Below, piece by piece: positions 12,768 to 27,095 of a stretch of DNA of 64,000 nucleotides. The number at the start of each line of letters is the position of its first letter. The first letter of the stretch is position 1. The stretch lies in NCBI RefSeq assembly GCF_016906535.1, contig NC_057372.1:2833501-2897500 (forward strand), in the 5' to 3' direction. Made by a program: the position numbers and the translations under genes. Source of the DNA: Rhizoctonia solani (taxonomy: Eukaryota > Basidiomycota > Agaricomycetes > Cantharellales > Ceratobasidiaceae). Under the pieces are notes generated by a model. That model did not search any database, had not been told where the DNA came from, and saw only the letters and a program-made list of their open reading frames with translations.

Positions 12768-13537
12768 GGTTCGACGACAAGATACAGAGAAGTGGGTCTT
12801 CGCATATTAAGTTGGATCATGACCTATATATACAGATGTCGCAAGAATACGTTGCCGATTTTCCGCTCCGGGGGATCAGCGCTTACGCTGTGCCACCAGT
12901 GCTAGATCTAGAGACCTAGGCTATTTGATCTGTAATCATAAGACCTAGGCCTTCCACCATATATAGTACGGGGGGGGACTGTTCTCACTTGAAGATATGG
13001 CCCAACAATCAAGCAGCAGCCTCAATATGGCCCATGCATATGCATGTATGTTCTGATCAACCCTAGCAGGTTAAAAAAAGGAGGCTCTTGGCGCTTGTAG
13101 GTTCTCACTTCTGTCATCGCCCTCGTGTCAGCATGCCGGCATGTCCGGTGGTGGTCAGAGCTTGGCCGGGCAGAGTTTCCGAAGAGAAGCCCCTTGATTC
13201 ATTCCTTGAAAATTCTGAACAATAACTGGGCCCGTTTTGTTAATATCACCGGTATTTCATAACCCCATAGTTATGCCCGATGAGGGTCTGAGGTACGTAT
13301 CACGGACCTATTAATAGCTTCTACAGATTTTCTTCAGAAGTCCTCTGAAACTCAGAAAAACCGCGACATATGCTAACCTTAAGCTACATAGAACCTCTAT
13401 TTTCATGGTTATTGACGATAAAGGGTCCGACCGAACCAATCACAAACATTCTACGCTCATTTGGATCATGTAACATGGATTCATCATCAATTACACAGCG
13501 TATTCAAGTCAACAATATTCTGAACACACTTGTAGGA
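12768..13537. other. intergenic between NACHT-WD40 and TPR-CHAT genes
   Basis: This 770-bp spacer lies upstream of the NACHT-WD40 gene and downstream of the TPR-CHAT gene. It has a short poly-G run near 12970 and no convincing reading frame. Confidence 0.4.
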
Positions 13538-16500
13538 CTAAGAGCCTACATGAATGTAGGGCACCCAACGCCCAAACTCCTTCTCTCCAACTTTCTCACG
13601 TAGTTCTCCAATAGCATAATGTAACGCCTTCCCTGCCTCCCCGTTTCTCAGTTTCCTGCCTTTCATAAGTTTCCCATACACCTTATCTGCCACAAACGGG
13701 GCATCGTCATCCATAACTGACCACATCGTTGCGATAACGCTCGGATATCCGGCCATGAGCATACCCGATGCAAGGTGTATTGCTTCGTCGGGTAGCACCT
13801 CGTCACCCGTCGCAGTTTGGCACGCCGAAAGGAAGGCCAAGCCCTTGTCCTTGAATGACCTTCGATTGATCGCGGCAAGATCCAACGTACCGTCGTATAA
13901 GAAGAAACCGCTCTTTGTTGGGTCCCGTACATTCTGGTGAGCATGACATGCAAAGTGAACCCAGTCATGCTCTTCCATTGCGTCTAGTACAGATGTCTTG
14001 GTTGCTTGGTCGTCTACAAGCTGTGAGTACTCGACTTTATCTTGCGTATGAGCTTTCACGTATGCGAGTTCTTTGATAGTTCCGGGCAACGGACTCTGGC
14101 CTGGCGTAGCCTCTTGACCAATTGCGATTATTCGACACACGGAGCCCGAAGCACTTGGATCGGGCCTGAGAAGTGCAGTAAGCGTGGGTGTGTAGGATGA
14201 TACGACATAATCAAACACCCTCGATCGCGGTTGGTTGTAATCTCCTGCTGCATGTAATGGCAAGAATGTCATCGCCCCAGTCGGACACCATGTTACATGG
14301 GGCAAGGTTTTGTGTATTCCCTTGCCCTCGGGCCCTTCTTCAGAATTAGAGTATCCATAACCATCGGGGAGATCTTCTATATAGCCCAAGTGATCTATTA
14401 TTGGTTTAATAACATCGTTCCAGAGAGCTGATAGAACATTTCCAAAATTATCTTTCTGTTCTGGCTCTGGACGACGTTTGAATCCTCTCTCTCGGGGCAT
14501 CCTACTCCTAAGTGATTTTTCGATCTCTGAGCGAGCACGCCGGGCCTTTTCGTCAGTAAAGTTGAGAAGTGGAATGTGATCAACCCTATTTTGCCCGGGG
14601 GTAATTGCAAGTGCGTCGCAGCGGTCTGTATGGCAGTTGATCACCACAACGGGGCCGTATCGAGCGGCCCGGAAGAGATCCTCTGCCTTCATCGGCCCAA
14701 GGAAGTCCTGTAATCCAGGCAGCTCACGCACCCTCGACAACAGATTGTTATACTCTTTGGCCATGCGGCGATGTTCTTGAGCCACTTGCTCCGGGGTCGT
14801 TGACCCGGTAGTGTGTGCCCGAGACTCTCGTGACTCAGAGCTGGCGCTCTGTAGCTGATTGGCGATGATTTGAAGACGTGTAGCTAAGTCCGGACCGACG
14901 GACGAAAGTTTATCAAGAGGTGAACGAAGCATAAGGATTTGGTTCCAGACCACGCATCGGGTGTGTTCTAACCATTCCAAAGCTAGTGCATAGTCTGAGG
15001 ACTGAATGGCAGCAGAAGCTGCTTCTACGGCTAAACCCTCTGCTTTTGACAGATCTTCATAGCGCTGATTCACAGTGGCACCCAACCAGATAAATTGCGG
15101 TAGAAGGTCAACCGCGGCTTGGTAAGCCTCGACACTGTCGAATACGCCGAGTGTTGAAGCATGTTTCGCCCACCGGAATGCGTAATCGAACCTTTCACGA
15201 GGTGCCCCGAATAGTGAGTAAGCAGCCATCCGAAAAGAATCGAGAGAGGCTTGTAGATGAAACGCATTGTCTGTGTTGAAGAATAGAAACAAACAAGTGT
15301 TAGCATAGCCGAAGTGCCGGTGGGGTAAAGCTGGGTGTCCATCGGGAGTCAGCGTGAGTGAAAGAGACTCGAGGTATGCTGCCCTCTCGATATCCCCATG
15401 TTCCCCCAGGTGTTCGAACCGAATTCTGTAGGTCGATCCCATATTGGCGAACCAGAGCGATATTTCGGGGTGCCCCTTGGGAATCAAATCGAGTGCACGA
15501 TGTTGACACTCGATCGACTTATCTATGTCTTCGTGGTCTCCGAAATGCTCGAAACGAGTACCGTAAAGAGGCCCTAAGTTACCAAGCCAGACTAACAGGT
15601 TTGGGTGGTCCTCCGGAGTCAAAGACACAGCGCGCAAATTGTACTCGATTGCCTTATCAATGTCGTCAAGCTTCTCTGACCGTTCAAACTGGTACTTATA
15701 GGACAGCCCTAGAAGAGCGAGTTGATTGACAAGGTGTGGATGATCATCAGGCGTCAGTTCGACTGCGCGTGATTGGTGCTCGATCGAGTTCTTGAGATCA
15801 TCTCGCTCGCCTAAATAGTCATATCGTGTGCTATAAAACATCGCTAAGTTGGCATGTACTTCTGGCAAATTCGGGTCGCCATCTTGGGCCAAGTTGAGTG
15901 CACGAAAGCCATGATAAATCGCCTTTTCGATGTCCTCGATGTCACCCAGGCGCCCGAATCGCTCAAGATAAGACGCTCCCAGGGTAGAAAGTCGATTCGA
16001 TAAGAACGGATGACCTTCTGGATCCAAGGCAACTGCACGAGAGTCGTATTCGATCGACATTTCAATATCATTCAGCTCGCCTGTAAGTTTGAATCGATTC
16101 CGGTATGACTCGCCCAAATTTAAAAGTCGGCTTGATAAATGCGGGTGCCCGTCTGGAGTTAATTCGACTGCACGAGATGCACACTCAATTGCCTTCTCGA
16201 TATCGTCCCTTTCCCCGAGACGCTCAAATCGGGCGCCGAGAAACATCTCCATATGCGCGAGCCTCCCTACCAAGTATGGGTCATTATCGGGTGTCAACTG
16301 GACGGCGTAGGACTCGTATTCGATCGCTTCATTAAGGTCGTCTAGATCACCCAAACGCTTAAATAAGTGATAGCGCGCCTGCCCTATAGCATCGAATTGG
16401 AACAGCAATTGCGGATCGCCCGGGGGAGTTATAGCAACTGCGCGAGACATGTATGCCATTGCTTTCCGGACATCCTTAAGATCCCCTATGCGTTCGAATC

Positions 16501-16912
16501 GTTCGTTGTGGAATGATGCTATATTTGAAAGTTGCAATAAAATTTGTTGATTATTGGTAGTAATGGAGAGTGCGAGAACACTGTACTCGATTGCTTGATC
16601 GCAATCACAAATATTATTGCAGTGTTGAAATCGCATGGCGTGAAACACACCCAATTCAGATAGCAGCATTGGGAATTCGGAAATGGCGCCGGGAGCAAAA
16701 ATGAGCCCGATGGTCATGTATTCAATTGCTTTGTCCAGGTCCTCCAGTTCACTCAAAAGTTCAAAACGGTCAACGTGAGCGTGCGCAAGCCCGGCGAGGG
16801 TGATTAGTCTCATCGGGTGGCTACGAGGCAATCGAAGGACCATTCGAAACATGCGTCGTATTGTTTCTTCAATGCTATCAAGCCCAGACTGCATCATGAG
16901 ATCCGCAAACAT
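13538..16912 (-). CDS. TPR-CHAT protein (caspase-like peptidase with tetratricopeptide repeats)
   Basis: One long exon of 1124 codons. Residues 50-560 hold about eleven TPR-like units of about 45 residues (pattern RFERLGERDDIEKAIECASRA, then VELTPDGHP). The C-terminal 350 residues form a CHAT domain of the caspase clan: the catalytic His lies in WVHFACHAHQ and the catalytic Cys in FLSACQTATGDE, both present, so a peptidase activity is plausible. Such proteins are multi-copy in Agaricomycetes and their substrates are unknown; bacterial TPR-CHAT proteins are proteases activated by partner sensors. The N-terminus may extend upstream: the frame ending in QISEICLRI (just before 16912) resumes here if one base is missing near 16895. 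The gene lies 770 bp upstream of the NACHT-WD40 gene on the same strand. Confidence 0.88.
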   Translation of the reverse strand: MFADLMMQSGLDSIEETIRRMFRMVLRLPRSHPMRLITLAGLAHAHVDRFELLSELEDLDKAIEYMTIGLIFAPGAISEFPMLLSELGVFHAMRFQHCNNICDCDQAIEYSVLALSITTNNQQILLQLSNIASFHNERFERIGDLKDVRKAMAYMSRAVAITPPGDPQLLFQFDAIGQARYHLFKRLGDLDDLNEAIEYESYAVQLTPDNDPYLVGRLAHMEMFLGARFERLGERDDIEKAIECASRAVELTPDGHPHLSSRLLNLGESYRNRFKLTGELNDIEMSIEYDSRAVALDPEGHPFLSNRLSTLGASYLERFGRLGDIEDIEKAIYHGFRALNLAQDGDPNLPEVHANLAMFYSTRYDYLGERDDLKNSIEHQSRAVELTPDDHPHLVNQLALLGLSYKYQFERSEKLDDIDKAIEYNLRAVSLTPEDHPNLLVWLGNLGPLYGTRFEHFGDHEDIDKSIECQHRALDLIPKGHPEISLWFANMGSTYRIRFEHLGEHGDIERAAYLESLSLTLTPDGHPALPHRHFGYANTCLFLFFNTDNAFHLQASLDSFRMAAYSLFGAPRERFDYAFRWAKHASTLGVFDSVEAYQAAVDLLPQFIWLGATVNQRYEDLSKAEGLAVEAASAAIQSSDYALALEWLEHTRCVVWNQILMLRSPLDKLSSVGPDLATRLQIIANQLQSASSESRESRAHTTGSTTPEQVAQEHRRMAKEYNNLLSRVRELPGLQDFLGPMKAEDLFRAARYGPVVVINCHTDRCDALAITPGQNRVDHIPLLNFTDEKARRARSEIEKSLRSRMPRERGFKRRPEPEQKDNFGNVLSALWNDVIKPIIDHLGYIEDLPDGYGYSNSEEGPEGKGIHKTLPHVTWCPTGAMTFLPLHAAGDYNQPRSRVFDYVVSSYTPTLTALLRPDPSASGSVCRIIAIGQEATPGQSPLPGTIKELAYVKAHTQDKVEYSQLVDDQATKTSVLDAMEEHDWVHFACHAHQNVRDPTKSGFFLYDGTLDLAAINRRSFKDKGLAFLSACQTATGDEVLPDEAIHLASGMLMAGYPSVIATMWSVMDDDAPFVADKVYGKLMKGRKLRNGEAGKALHYAIGELREKVGEKEFGRWVPYIHVGS

Positions 16913-17332
16913 ATTTCGCTTATTTGTTCACTATCGAAACTTTCGGGTTTGTTGCGGGTTGGGTCAGATGCACGATCTTTTACTGTATCGCCGGGCTGAT
17001 TGATGCTATAGGCAACAGACTCGAGAATGAGAAATGTCAAGGGGCAATATGTGTCAGAAAAGTAGATTGTGTGGCTGATTGAGCTGTGCCCAAGGAACTT
17101 TTATAGCGTTTAGGAGAGCCTCGGAAGCATTTCGGAACTTATGAGTCATTGCTCACCCGCCGCCCCCTGTTGGCGGGAGGCGCTTCTGAAACTCCCTCGT
17201 TGGGTGGTTGTCGGCACACTTTGACTCATATAACGGAATGACTCGGACAAATATGCAAAACCGAATCCATTGATTATACATCACAATTCCATTCAATATA
17301 GCAAATTACTTCTGCAGCCGCCTTCCGTCCAT

Positions 17333-19965
<2,633 letters not shown>

Positions 19966-20197
19966 GCGCGTCGTGGTCGTAGACACAACTGAGCCTCCAC
20001 AACCGATGGCCAAATCTCTGCTTATTTATCAGAGGCGGTGGCAGTGGCGTCATGATAGTCATGATAGCCAGCAGAGTAATAGCGACTCTAATTGCAAATT
20101 AGATTTACCAGAGCACCTGGGGCCTGCCCTAAAGCGCGAGCCGGCGGCACCCGGGATCAGTCGTAATCTCTAGTTAGCACTACACACCACGACCAGG

Positions 20198-20750
20198 ATG
20201 TTTTCTGCACTCCGCACGCTGCCGCTCCGTGCCCGCCCTGCTGTTGCGCGTACATTCGCAACGACACCCCGTGTCTTTGCCGGCCACAAGGCCGCGGCCC
20301 TCCTCGGAGAAGGAGCCAAGCCCGGTGAAGTCCCCACCGATGAGAACCAGGCGACCGGTCTCGAGAGGCTTGAGTTACTCGGAAAGATGGAGGGCGTCGA
20401 TGTGTTTGACATGAACCCGCTCGAGATGACTCGTATCGGCACACTCGAGGATCCGATTAAAATTTATTCGCTCGTGAGTATTCCTTGGCTGGCCGCATAG
20501 ACTGCCCGTCTGATGATATGCAGTTCCCTGAGCGCCATGTCGGGTGCACTGGCTACCCGGCCGACTCGCATGACACCATCTGGCTCACCGTTACCAATAG
20601 CAAGAAGAACCACCGCTGCCCCGAGTGTGGATCCGGTGGGTTCACTGCATACCCTACCCTAGACACTTGCAATCTAACCAATTTTATTTTATTCATCCAG
20701 TCTACGCACTTGACTTCCACGGCGACCCACACGCTCACGAGCATCACTAG
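20198..20750 (+). CDS. COX4: cytochrome c oxidase subunit Vb (yeast Cox4), mitochondrial
   Basis: Nuclear-encoded zinc-binding subunit of complex IV on the matrix side of the inner membrane. The first 30 residues (MFSALRTLPLRARPAVARTF) are a typical presequence. The zinc site is formed by HVGCTG and HRCPECGSVYALDF, matching the family. Three exons: 20198-20473, 20524-20635 and 20701-20750; the joined length is 438 nt, 145 residues, intact. The tail HAHEHH is His-rich. The gene is convergent with the next gene and divergent from SelO (232 bp between starts). In animals it is called COX5B. Confidence 0.93.
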
Positions 20751-20982
20751 GCAATTCAACTGAACCTGTACATCCCTTTCCCCAAAATATGATCTTGTCG
20801 CTATTTGTTTGGTTTGTCTCACGTGGGATCCGCCAATGAGAATCCGTCCTTTTGGAACAAGTGCGAGAGGCAGAATGCGGGCCCTACTAATCTCGCAGGT
20901 AATTGACCTCCCCCAGCCCGAATGAATGATTTCATTTGCTCGTATCGTGTCAACACGTATACCACCGATCCATCACGGGTAT

Positions 20983-22564
20983 TTACAGTTTAGCAATGGG
21001 GAATGATCGCCCACCCAACCTCGGCCCCGACCTCTTCTCCTCTGCCCATTCCAGCAACGCATCAACCAATCCATCAACTTCTTCCTCGGTATTAGCGGCA
21101 TGAAGGCATACCTGTCCATCCGCTCAAGTTAACATCCGAACCCACATCAAACTCAAAATCGCTACTCACCCGAACTCGTTCTTCGCCCTTCGGAACAGTC
21201 GGATGTGTGATCGGTCTGGCCAAAAAGCCACGTTCGCGGAGGTGTTGGGCGAGTTGTCGAGGGTGGGGCGTTAAGATGGGGACAATAGGGGTTGGTTCTG
21301 ATTTGAGAAAGGGAGGGAGAGCCATGATTCGTGGGGGGATGTTTTCAAGCCGTGTCCGTAATGCAGTCGTGAATCGGGTTGAGATTTTGAACAATTGAGC
21401 TGCAAGCTGAGAAAGAAGGTTATATGCGTTGAAATGGTATCGATTAGTATGGGTAGCATTATCCTTACTCGTTGAGTTGTCCCGTTATCGACCATATCGA
21501 ACGAACACCCCATCGCAATCACATTCGCTATTGTCGGTGCAGTGGTGAATATAAACGTCCGCGCATAGTTGATCAAATACTCTCTCGTGAGAGAATCGCA
21601 AATGACAATACCTACAACCTCATACATCAATCAAAGTGTGAGCAGTTTCGAAAACATAGGACACACCACCGCTACTCGCCATCGCCTTTCCAAACGTATG
21701 CAGTCGCACATGAACTCTCGATCCCAACCCAAGCTGCTCGACCCATCCACGTCCGTCTCCATAAACTCCAGTCGAATGCGCCTCGTCCACAACCACGCAC
21801 CGTCTTTCGGGCGGGACCAAGCACTCGACCGTCTTCAAAATAGAACCCAACGGCGCAAGATCTCCGTCCATACTATACAACGCCTCGAGCGCGACAAAAA
21901 TAGTACCCTTTCCCCCTCCAAGCCCCCTTTCCGACTCGGTATTAAGCACATACCGAATCTTGGCTTCCAAATTCCTCACGCAACTATGCTTGAACGCGAT
22001 CCTTCGGCTCTGAGCAAGGCGGGACGAGCGCATTCCATCGTGCACCGACGCATGTACGAGCTCGTCGTATATGATCCAGTCCCCTGGCTGCGGAAGAACG
22101 GAAAAGAGAGCGACATTGGCGTCGAAGCCCGAATTGAACAAGAGCGCCGTCGGGTTCGGACTCGGATAACGAGGTTCAGGACAGAAGAATTTGGCTAGAC
22201 GTTGCTCAATCTTGAGATGCGCTTCGTGTGTCCCGTCTAGGAGTCTTGACCCCCCAGAGCCCAGGATCTGAGGTGCGGACCGGAGAGATGCGAGGAAATG
22301 GTCTCGGAGAGGCGCATAAGTGGACAGCGAAAGATAATCGTTTGAGGAAAAGTCGATAAGCGGTTTGGCTATCGTATATAGTGTTGGGTCAGATCAGCGG
22401 ATGGATAATAGATAAGATAACTACGCACGAGGCTGGACGACCAAGTTCTGAGGAGCGGGGATAAACGCATCCGGATGGGGACGACGTATGATACTCCGTT
22501 GTCGTCTCGAGTCAAGCGCTGCTCGCATATGAGCGTGCAAAACCGACTCCTCAGCGGGGGCCAT
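20983..22564 (-). CDS. 8-amino-7-oxononanoate synthase-like PLP enzyme (BioF type)
   Basis: Alpha-oxoamine synthase family, fold-type I PLP enzyme that condenses an acyl-CoA with an amino acid; the fungal BioF form makes a biotin precursor. Motifs: IDFSSNDYLSLS, ILGSGGSRLLDGTHEAH, YDELVHASVHDGMRSSR, VVVDEAHSTGVYGDGRG and HTFGKAMASSG with the PLP-binding Lys, and YLINYARTFIFTTA. The start is ATG at 22564 (MAPAEESVLHAHMRA). At least four short introns interrupt the gene, for example C|gtgcgt near 22433, a second near 21650, and one before VCLHAANTEEEVDGL at the 3' end. The stop is at 20983-20985. 5-Aminolevulinate synthase and serine palmitoyltransferase are relatives, but the motif set and the lack of a presequence favour BioF. 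Confidence 0.85.
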
Positions 22565-23559
22565 CTTCACAAACTCTCAAGTCAGAGAAAGAGAAAGAGA
22601 GAGATGTGGAGAGATAAACCTCGAGAATGGCTCCATCCGCCCTCCATCGTTTCTCCGCGAATTCACGCGACCGGATTAAGGGACGGGAAGGCAACCCGCC
22701 ATCAGCGTGGGAGTGCGAGTTTTAGCATGGGTAGGTTGGTTCTGAGAGTCTAAGCGCTTCGTGCTTGTTGTTTGTGTATTTTGGATTGCTGAAATAAAGT
22801 CATTTTGTGTGGTCGATCAATTAGACTGGATACGGAAAGTAGCATTGATATTTTCCAGTGTTTTGGGGTCGGCCCGGGTTTAGGTGGTTTACCGGTGCTG
22901 ATGGTTATGTAAGCTTGGGGGTCTGAGAACGGTCTCGAGTAAGGTTCAAGGTCTTCAGTTCCATTGAACAATACGTGTGAACAAGAGTAGTTCAATCAAA
23001 AAACCCACTTGAGAACTGGACTTTGCAGCGATGCATCCGGATCATGCGCGCATATAGCAACTTTGAGTAGTATGCTCTGGATCCTCAGTCGGAACCTTCA
23101 TTCCCAAAGCAAGGTTTTCAGGTTGTCTCGAGAGTCATTCAAATTCTGCAAGCGCAAGCTGGGGGACGGTGAATTATGTCTAGACTTGTAATCCAGGAAA
23201 ATCTTAGTACACGCTTGGGTTGTGTTATAACCTCCTAACAGATACCATTAGAATCGCCTGAATTTTCTACTATTTTTAGTATTTTTTACGAACTTGATAT
23301 CTCATGTTTTTTGATCACGTGATCTCGGCGCTTATTTATGCTGAGATGCCGTGCCAAGGATGCTTAGGAGAAATCCACGCTTCTGCGCAGTCCGCAGCAC
23401 GCTTCTCTTTTCACATGTAGGCTTCTATTCACACATGCACAGACCACATGTAGTTAGTAGTATTGTCTATATATACAGCAGGAAAATTGCTTGGAGACCC
23501 CAAGTTGATTTTACCTTGTCTCATATTCATTGAGGAGGATTAGTCAGCCAGCTAAGTAG
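22565..23559. other. intergenic, gene-to-transposon transition
   Basis: About 1 kb without a supported gene. It holds the upstream region of the BioF-like gene (a GAGA-rich tract near 22575-22610) and then AT-rich sequence leading into the transposon island. A palindromic gatcacgtgatc lies near 23312. Confidence 0.4.
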
Positions 23560-23564
23560 CAGGC

Positions 23565-25087
23565 TGTTAAGAGTCGTGTAAGTACAGGAGTAAGAAAGAA
23601 TTACTATATACAAAATGTATATGGGAATAACTAAGAACTAGTATTAAGAATCAGAATATATGCACAGAATATATGCACAATATAGGCTAGGTTATCAGGA
23701 ATAACAACTCCTAACAAATAGTCTAGCAACTATCAAGTGCAGGTGGTTGGTTATGTATAGTACCTTAGACTAATGTTACTTAAGCCTAAGTGACTAAGGG
23801 TATGTTTACTTAAGGTCTCTAGGATAGTACCTTAAGTAAGAGGGTTACCTGACTAATGTACAGGATTTATAGGATTGGCCTAATAAGTATAGGACTTATA
23901 TATGCTTAAGTAAGACTTAAGACTTATGGGGTTTACCTAAAATATATCTAGGATTTATGAGATATTGTAGATAAAGCTATCTACAATATAAGGGGTATGG
24001 TGGATTGAAACACTATCACTCAATCACAACAATCCTTACAGTATTGTCGCACTATACTCAATGTTGAACTCAACAACTGTGACAGTCAAGGGGCACAGGG
24101 TTGCAGTAAGTCCACTAATAGGTTACCCTGTGTCTGTTGGGACTGGCCTATGGTCTTAGTGCGCCAAATAACCTCCTATGCTATTTACAGTGAGTCAATC
24201 ACCAAAGTAAATGCGCAGATAAGCTGTTAAAGGCTTGTGTGTATATGTCAATATATAAGAGTGGATAAATGGATGCATTAGAAGCGTCTTCACAGGGTCC
24301 TTTTATACCCTGAGAAGGCGCACAAACAAGTATATACATGATTGATACCAAGAGGGGGTACAGGAGGTACATGTGGCAACTGAAACACTTGAGGGAGCCA
24401 ATACCTTGGTACATAGTAAACAAACAACAGATCCTAATATTTGCCCCAAGGCAATGTTTGCCCCAAGGCAGTATTTACCTGTGTGGGTCCTTAGATGTCC
24501 CAAGGCTAAGTGTTTCATCCTTGGAGTAAACAGTCCCAAAGGTAGGATACCTCTGCATTGGGTACTTACAGTAAATGGGGCATAACTCTACCAAATGTTG
24601 TCCGTTTTGGGAGTTTGACCCAGCGTTCTGGAGCGCACAAACATGCGCACCTAAGCGCAAGCGATTCGGCAGTGTGGGATGCCCGGGTGATGGAGAAAAG
24701 GCGCATTTAGTGCGTCAGCGCTTAAGGGCTGATTAAGCGCTGGAGCACTTGCCTATGCAACAGGGGAGACCCTGAATATTTCTGTGTGTAGCCACAAGAT
24801 AGAATCTTGAATAATAAATACTACAAACAAGAGAAATATTACTTGTTACTGTTTATCTACTCAGCTGAATTTATATATATTTAAATGAGTGAGAAAACAG
24901 CATACATGCAAAAGACATTGCATATTAAGGGTATTCCTGAGGTTTGTAGGTTTTGTAAAGGTCACTATTGGATAGAGGGACCTTGAAAACCTTAGTTTGC
25001 ATCTTTATCTCACTTATTTACTGTAAGATTACTAGTGTAATTAATAAAATAAGTACAGATTAAAGAAGAAATGTCATATCCATAACA
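23565..25087 (+). repeat. solo LTR, family 1 (1523 bp), forward
   Basis: The repeat begins TGTTAAGAGTCGTG and ends CATATCCATAACA, the TG...CA ends of an LTR. It is flanked on both sides by the 5-bp duplication CAGGC (23560-23564 and 25088-25092), which shows that it inserted as a unit. No internal retrotransposon sequence lies next to it, so it is a solo LTR left by recombination. The second copy (27096-28618) is exactly the same length and about 98% identical over the first 270 bp I aligned. No protein-coding frame in it is convincing. Confidence 0.9.
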
Positions 25088-25092
25088 CAGGC

Positions 25093-26385
25093 CCCCAGTA
25101 GTACTCAGATGCTCACCACCCCCTTAACTCACCACACCTCCAGGCCTAAGGCCCCCTTGCATTAGTTAGTAGTAGTAGTCCGCCTCAAGCGGAAGTAGTA
25201 TAGCCTGATTAGTTAGATTACAAACGTGTTGCTTGTAGTAGTACGGCCTTAAGCGCCCAACTCCACCAGCGTGTGCCCACCTTACAGTGGTGCACAACAG
25301 GTTGAAATGTATCCAAAACCTGCTTGATAGCTATTTTTCAACTATGGACATTGGGGGGGGGGTACAGTGTGTGGGACATTTGTGATTGCTTCACATACTT
25401 GGTTTTATTTGTGACGGTTTGACTAAAACATGGCAAAGTCCACAACAACGCCAACTATATCTTACTCGGAAAACTCAACACATATCACAACGGTTATGCA
25501 GCAAATCCAAGATTAGTGTCCTGCAGCTGTAGTTCCAGGCAACAACCAGTGTTGCTGCTCACCTATCTTCAATTTGAATCATTTGCACAACCAAGGGTCT
25601 ATATTTTCCACAACTGAGCTCAAACTTCTCAAGATATTCATCAAGCTATAGCGCCAGACACATTGGATGGTCAACTTGCAACAATCCAGCACTAACTTTC
25701 CTCTAGGGTGAATCTTGAAAAAGTGTCAATACTTGCTCCATTGTATTATGCATTGCCTTAAATGTAGTATTTGTGCAGGGGAGGGTGGCTATAGTCAACA
25801 AGCATAGATAGATAGGACATCACATTGTATTCCCCCAGTAATTATTTGCTGCGCCGCCCAAGTAGAGCTGAATCTAGTACTAACACTTTGAGCTGGGTTA
25901 AGAATAGAAGTATTTCCAAGGGATTGAAAATTGATTTGCTATTGTGGCCAAACTGTTTGATATGCAGAAATGTTGGGTTTGGTCAAGCAGCAAATCCAGT
26001 AAACTCTCTCCAGGATTGTGATGGGAAAGCAAACCAGCTCCTCTCAGAAAACCTGATGTGTGCACAGAGAGACAGTTGCCCTGGGTGTAGCATCTAGAAA
26101 AACAGGGCACTACTATGTTTGTCATATGAATTAAACCAAACTGATTTCAGATGGTTCAATGATACACTCAGCAGTAAAGCTTCTAGCTCATGTTCTGAGC
26201 CTATAATCAGGCCCAATTTAAGGGACTTAAGGCCAGGGCTTGCTTGCAATATAGTTGGAAACTTGAATGATGTAGTTTAAATATAACAGAAATCCATTAT
26301 GGATAATTCAACTAAACCATGGTACGCAAGACTTGTCCAAGAAAGGTGTATGCCTTCCAGTTTCAAGCTGGTGACAGGAAGCATT
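25093..26385. other. AT-rich spacer, nothing recognised
   Basis: About 1.3 kb between two solo LTRs. A G9 run lies near 25353. No reading frame resembles a known protein; it may be degenerate transposon or old intergenic DNA. Confidence 0.4.
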
Positions 26386-26390
26386 AATTC

Positions 26391-26960
26391 TGTCCTAGAC
26401 ATCTGTAAGGACACCAAGGGTACGGGCGCTTGTGGCTGTGTATCTAATACAATAAACCGCTTAAGGCAGTGTGAGTCTACCCTACAACATACTAACTACT
26501 ATCTATGGTGACAAGACGCTATAAGGCATTGACAAGCTACCTAGGTACAGCAGCAAGAACGCTTAAGGTGTGGTACTAAGTGGTTACTGGGCTATAAGGC
26601 CCTTGTACAGTATTGGGATGCAACAAGAGGTAATCAACCTGGGTGTTACCATGGTTGGTTGGCCTCCTTATATATTCTACAGGGGGACTAATTACAAATA
26701 TACTATATGCAATACCTAATCCAATAAGAACCCCGCTCCGCAGTTGGTCTTACTCATGCATACATGTCACTGACATGTCATGGTGATGTCATAGGTGGAG
26801 GTGGCTACGTGTGCCAAGTAAGTGCAGATGGGGACGTGGCTTGGCGCTTAGCGTATGATATAAGCGCCAAAGTCACGTGATTGAAAATGTTGTCCAATTG
26901 TCTTTGTTTAAAATTGAGAAAATGGGGATAAATTCCCTGGTATTGTGTGTGTCTACAACA
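26391..26960 (+). repeat. solo LTR, family 2 (570 bp), copy 1
   Basis: Starts TGTCCTAGACATCTG and ends GTGTCTACAACA. The 5-bp duplication AATTC flanks it at 26386-26390 and 26961-26965. Its sequence matches, in pieces, the split copy at 27063-34327, for example the segment with CAATAAGAACCC and the tail with AAGCGCCAA and GAAAATGTTGTC. Confidence 0.88.
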
Positions 26961-27095
26961 AATTCTTCCATCAGCTTCAGTGGAACTGAGGTGGAAAGAA
27001 TAGTATCTGAAGGTGCAGTTACGGAATCTGAGGCAATTGTCAAGCCAGGAATGGTTTGAGGTTGTCCTAGACATCTGTAAGGACATCAAGGAGGT

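Noticed and set aside
21569..22198. 209-codon open frame on the plus strand
   Set aside because: It lies antisense to the conserved BioF-like exons and has no family motif; it is a shadow frame.
23565..25087. Protein genes inside the family-1 LTR (open frames of 60-115 codons)
   Set aside because: They have no motif, overlap on both strands and are not bounded by gene signals.
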